A stretch of 64,000 bases of DNA from Azophilus sp965221465 (GTDB lineage Bacteria > Pseudomonadota > Gammaproteobacteria > Pseudomonadales > Azotimanducaceae), in NCBI GenBank assembly GCA_965221465.1, contig OZ244892.1, positions 3,844,001-3,908,000 of the forward strand, given 5' to 3'. The notes beneath the pieces were generated by a model. It did no database searches, was not told the DNA's origin, and worked only from the letters and a program-made list of their open reading frames with translations. The stretch's first letter is position 1. Each line of letters begins with the position of its first letter. The position numbers and the translations under genes were made by a program. Below, one piece after another: positions 61,059 through 64,000 of this stretch.

Positions 61059-62233
61059 AGTGCTTGCGACGGTTGATTCCCGGGCTGCTTCTGGTGGCAA
61101 TGGCTGCCGCGCAAGCAGGCTCGGCTCAGGATGTCCTGCGTGAACTCGAGAGCGGCTTCGCTGCGGAACTGCAAGGGGAGGGTGTCGTTGGCGCCGGCTT
61201 CATCCTCACCGACGAAGACGAAACCGTCGGCCGGTTTGGCTACGGGTTTTCCGACGCGGCAAACGGTAAACGAGTCGATGCGAACACGATTTATCACTGG
61301 GCGTCGGTGACCAAGGCGTTCACCGCCGTCGCGATCATGCAGCTGATCGAGCGTGAGCTTCTGACGTTGGATGCGTCTGCTGTCGATTTCCTGCCCGAGC
61401 TGCGCGCGATTCACAATCCGTTTGGCGCCGTCGAGCAAATCACGGTCCGACGGCTTCTGTCGCACTCGTCGGGGCTGCGCAGTCCATCCTGGCCCTGGAA
61501 GGACAACGGCGCCGAGTGGCAACCGCACGAGCCGCATTCATGGTCGCAGTTGGTCGCGATGATGCCGTACACCGACGTACGGTTCGAACCGGGCAGCCGC
61601 TTCGGCTACTCCAACCTGGGGACGATCGTCCTCGGACAGATCGTCGAGCAGATTTCAGGCGATGATATCGAGGTCTATATCGACAAGAACGTCCTGAAAC
61701 CGCTCGGCATGTACAGCGCCTATTTCGATTCGACTCCCTGGCACCTCGAAGGTGTGAAATCGCACGGGTACTTCATCGAGGACGGGCAGATTCGGGATAT
61801 CGGGCCGGACGTCTACACGGGTATCACAGCGGCCAACGGCGGCCTGAACGCGTCGTTGGCCGACATGAGCCGGTTTGCGCGGTTCGTTGCCGGGACGATT
61901 CAGCATCCCGACGTATTGCGTGCCGATACGCTGCGGACGATGTCCGTGCCCGGACACGAGTTGAGCAGCGACGACGAGCGACGCGTGAGTGTCGGACTTG
62001 GCCTCTTCGTCACGGAAAACGCGATTCCGGGCAGAGACGAACGCGAAATCTGGATTGGGCATTCCGGCTATCAGCTGACACATCGGTCGTCGGTCTACGC
62101 GAATCCGAGAACGGGTCAGACTGCCGTCGTCGCCGCGAACACCGTAACGCGAGGCACGGGCAATCCGTCCGAGGCGAATCTGCGGAGACGTCTGTTCACC
62201 GAGTTTTTCCCGGTTGCGGAGGAAGGGGAGTGA
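61055..62233 (+). CDS. Serine hydrolase of the beta-lactamase/D-aminopeptidase fold (copy 1)
   Basis: Exported 392-residue penicillin-binding-protein-like hydrolase (class C beta-lactamase/esterase/D-peptidase group). It has a signal peptide (about 1-23), the SxxK motif WASVTKAFTA (Ser84, Lys87), the YxN motif YSNLG (Tyr185) and a HSG-type third motif GHSGYQ. Substrates in the group are peptides, D-amino-acid amides, lactams or esters. Its ATG overlaps the antiporter stop (ATGA), and a close paralogue follows with a GTGA overlap, so all three form an operon. Confidence 0.9.
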   Translation: MKCLRRLIPGLLLVAMAAAQAGSAQDVLRELESGFAAELQGEGVVGAGFILTDEDETVGRFGYGFSDAANGKRVDANTIYHWASVTKAFTAVAIMQLIERELLTLDASAVDFLPELRAIHNPFGAVEQITVRRLLSHSSGLRSPSWPWKDNGAEWQPHEPHSWSQLVAMMPYTDVRFEPGSRFGYSNLGTIVLGQIVEQISGDDIEVYIDKNVLKPLGMYSAYFDSTPWHLEGVKSHGYFIEDGQIRDIGPDVYTGITAANGGLNASLADMSRFARFVAGTIQHPDVLRADTLRTMSVPGHELSSDDERRVSVGLGLFVTENAIPGRDEREIWIGHSGYQLTHRSSVYANPRTGQTAVVAANTVTRGTGNPSEANLRRRLFTEFFPVAEEGE

Positions 62234-63453
62234 ATCGGCCTTCGCAGCAGGAAACTGGTGAGACATGCGGGCGAGGTGTTCCGGTTTTGCTGGCCGGTCT
62301 GATGCTGCTCGTCGGCTGCGCTGCGATGCCGATATCGAGCGCCGAACCTTTCGAGGCGGCCTGGGCGGCGGTGACCGACCGGTTCGACGAGGACCTCACC
62401 GGCAATCGCTATGTCGGCGGCAGCCTGTACTTCGTGCACGACGGAAAAACGATCGGCGCCCACCACTTCGGCCAACGAACGCTCGAGCCCCGGCGCCCGG
62501 TTGCTGCAGACACGATCTATCATTGGGCATCGATCACCAAGACGTTTACGGCGATCGGCATCATGCAACTCCGCGACCGGGGGCTGCTCAGCCTGGACGA
62601 TCCTGTCACAAAGTACGTCCCGGTACTGCGCGAAGCACACAACCCCTACGGCAGCATGGATGACATCAGGATCCGTCATCTCCTCACGCACACCTCCGGT
62701 TTGCGCGGGTCGACATTTCCGTGGGGAGGCAGCGAAGACTGGCACGAACATGAGCCCAAGGAGTGGTCGCAGTGGGATGCCATGCTGCCTTATACGCAAC
62801 TGCACTTCGAGCCGGGAACGTCGTATTCCTATTCGAACCCGGGCACGAGCCTGCTCGGCCGGATTATCGAGGCAATCACCAACGACGACATCGAGGAGTA
62901 TGTGGACAAGAACATCCTGAGGCCCCTTGGGATGTACGACAGCTACTTCGACGTCACGCCCTGGCACCTGAAGAGCCGGCGGTCGGATAACTTCTGGGTC
63001 GATGGCGAAGAGATCGAGGCGAATGGCATCGATTTCGATACCGGCATGACGGCGGGCAATGGCGGACTGAATGGGCCGGTCGCGGATATGGTGAAGTACG
63101 TGAACTTTCTATTGGGGGTCGGTGACGGCGGCCACGAAGTTCTCGATCGTGGGTCGCTCGAACAAATGTGGATACCGCATCACGTACACGAGGAATTCCC
63201 ACGACTGACAGAGTCGATGGCGACGACATTCTTTGTCATCGATTATCGTCCCGCAGCCGGCGAACAAACCCGATATATCGGGCACACGGGTGGGCAACTG
63301 GCTTTTCAGTCGTTCATCTACCTGCAGCCGGGCTCGGGTACCGCGGCGATCATGGCGGTCAATGCGCGCACGACGTCAATGGAGCGCGACCTTTACAACG
63401 ACACGCGACAGCACCTGTTCGAGCGGGTCTTTCCGCTGTTTCAGGCTCGCTGA
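62230..63453 (+). CDS. Serine hydrolase lipoprotein (copy 2) with repeat-derived N-terminus
   Basis: The paralogue of the preceding gene, 407 residues. It has SxxK in WASITKTFTA (Ser101, Lys104), YSYSNPGTSLLG with the YxN motif, and GHTGGQ as third motif. The lipobox LLVGC gives a lipidated Cys30, so the enzyme is membrane-anchored. The GTG start overlaps the previous stop, and the first residues (NRPSQQETGETCG) are encoded by half of a palindromic repeat. A TTG near 62287 would give a start without it. Confidence 0.9.
   Translation: MNRPSQQETGETCGRGVPVLLAGLMLLVGCAAMPISSAEPFEAAWAAVTDRFDEDLTGNRYVGGSLYFVHDGKTIGAHHFGQRTLEPRRPVAADTIYHWASITKTFTAIGIMQLRDRGLLSLDDPVTKYVPVLREAHNPYGSMDDIRIRHLLTHTSGLRGSTFPWGGSEDWHEHEPKEWSQWDAMLPYTQLHFEPGTSYSYSNPGTSLLGRIIEAITNDDIEEYVDKNILRPLGMYDSYFDVTPWHLKSRRSDNFWVDGEEIEANGIDFDTGMTAGNGGLNGPVADMVKYVNFLLGVGDGGHEVLDRGSLEQMWIPHHVHEEFPRLTESMATTFFVIDYRPAAGEQTRYIGHTGGQLAFQSFIYLQPGSGTAAIMAVNARTTSMERDLYNDTRQHLFERVFPLFQAR
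62231..62270 (-). repeat. Palindromic repeat family 1, copy R8 (half), at a gene start
   Basis: CTTCGCAGCAGGAAACTGGT followed by GAGACATGCGGG matches the right half of the family. It overlaps the first ~13 codons of the lipoprotein hydrolase and the stop of the gene before it. Confidence 0.65.
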
Positions 63454-63454
63454 C

Positions 63455-63489
63455 TCAGAATTCCTAAGCCTCAGAATCACCAATAATCG
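63455..63489. promoter_or_regulatory. Motif pair in the leader of the TonB-receptor gene
   Basis: TCAGAATTCCTAAGCCT (63455-63471) repeats the site before nhaC. It overlaps AAGCCTCAGAATCACCAATA (63466 on), which resembles the site at 54364. The cluster lies about 80-110 bases before the receptor start. Confidence 0.35.
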
Positions 63490-63567
63490 CTTGCGGCCGG
63501 CGCGCAGTTGCGACGAAATGGTACGCGTCAAGAATCCATAACCTGGGGAATGTTCGGGGGATCTTCA

Positions 63568-64000
63568 ATGTTGAACAACAGCCTCAAGACATGCGCGGTT
63601 TTCTCGATAGTCACGGCGACTTTTGCCAGCTTTCCCGTCACCGCTATTGCACAGGCGGAGGTTGACGAGGAGATTGAAGAAATCGTGGTAACCGGATCGA
63701 GAATCACTCGCCGGCCAGCCGAGAATCTGCTTCCTACCGTTGCAATCGATGGCGAATATCTCGACCGCAGGGGAAGTCTCAATCTCGGCGAGGCGATCAA
63801 CGAAATCCCGCTGTTCTCGTCGACCGGTATTGGCGATACCGACTTCAATCAGTCCGAAGCGGACGTGGGGCTGACCTTTGTCGATCTGTTTGGCCTCGGA
63901 ACGCAGCGAACGCTGACGCTGGTCAACGGCAAGCGAGTCGTTTCCTCCGCAGCGCCGCAGCCAAATCGCAGCGTCGGCACCTCCGGTCTGCAGGTCGACA
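63568..64000 (+). CDS. TonB-dependent outer-membrane receptor, 5' part
   Basis: The first 144 residues of a TonB-dependent receptor; the gene runs out of the window. A signal peptide (about 1-30, ending AIAQA) is followed by the TonB-box-like EEIEEIVVTGSRI and the plug domain (NLGEAINEIPLFSSTG, FVDLFGLGTQRTLTLVNGKR). EEIVVTGSRI with an RGFG-like LFGLGTQRTL stretch is typical of receptors for complex organic substrates. CGGGGGA lies 8 bases before ATG 63568. It probably feeds the exported hydrolases beside it. Confidence 0.93.
   Translation, partial: MLNNSLKTCAVFSIVTATFASFPVTAIAQAEVDEEIEEIVVTGSRITRRPAENLLPTVAIDGEYLDRRGSLNLGEAINEIPLFSSTGIGDTDFNQSEADVGLTFVDLFGLGTQRTLTLVNGKRVVSSAAPQPNRSVGTSGLQVD

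Noticed and set aside
1..64000. tRNA, rRNA or CRISPR arrays
   Set aside because: I looked for cloverleaf ends, conserved rRNA blocks and regularly spaced repeats and saw none; the family 1 repeats are scattered, not arrayed.

Overview
The window comes from a GC-rich gammaproteobacterium, probably a marine or host-associated lineage close to the Pseudomonas/Woeseia/Xanthomonas side of the class. The evidence is conserved gene order: recG-ridA-spoT-rpoZ-gmk-yicC | rph-pyrE | argB-algC-coaBC | radC, then rpmB-rpmG-mutM | coaD-rsmD | ftsY-ftsE-ftsX-rpoH-trmB | hemW-rdgB-DUF4426-metW-metX-yggT-proC-yggS | pilT | ruvX-yqgE-tonB-gshB. Coding is dense. Many genes overlap by ATGA or TTGA, and TTG/GTG starts are common. 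I saw no rRNA, tRNA or CRISPR array.

Layout. (1) 1-9.6 kb is an accessory island: the 3' end of a luciferase-like oxidoreductase, a membrane protein of unknown function, a mobile-element remnant with a truncated ExeA/TniB-type ATPase, and a compact defence-like module. The module holds a Hsp90/MORC-type ATPase, an unknown 397-residue protein, a C5-cytosine methyltransferase and a frameshifted Vsr nicking endonuclease. A broken SRAP/YedK gene follows. (2) 9.7-52.2 kb is core genome: recombination, stringent response, nucleotide, CoA, arginine, proline and methionine synthesis, queuosine precursors, ribosomal proteins, cell division, heat-shock sigma factor, type IV pilus retraction ATPase, glutathione synthetase, SAM synthetase, transketolase and phosphoglycerate kinase. 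(3) 52.5-64 kb is a second accessory block: N-acyl-D-amino-acid deacylase, two EreA/ChaN-like proteins, a D-cysteine-desulfhydrase-type PLP enzyme, a LysR regulator, an NhaC-type antiporter, two tandem serine beta-lactamase-like hydrolases and a TonB-dependent receptor. Together these suggest uptake and breakdown of peptides or acylated/D-amino-acid compounds.

The most unusual structures are repeats. A roughly 80-bp palindromic element occurs eight times. It lies between genes, inside a TonB-type gene, at the start of a lipoprotein hydrolase gene and against the start of hemW, so it contributes protein sequence much as Rickettsia palindromic elements do. A second, larger family with terminal inverted repeats occurs four times, and one copy supplies the end of ridA. 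A separate 139-bp inverted repeat lies between pyrE and argB.

A perfect CIRCE operator lies upstream of rpoH, which puts the sigma-32 gene under probable HrcA control. Several conserved clusters lack an expected member: dut between coaBC and algC, ahcY near metK/metF, gap between tkt and pgk, and pilGHIJ beside a shrunken ChpA-like kinase whose N-box Asn is replaced.
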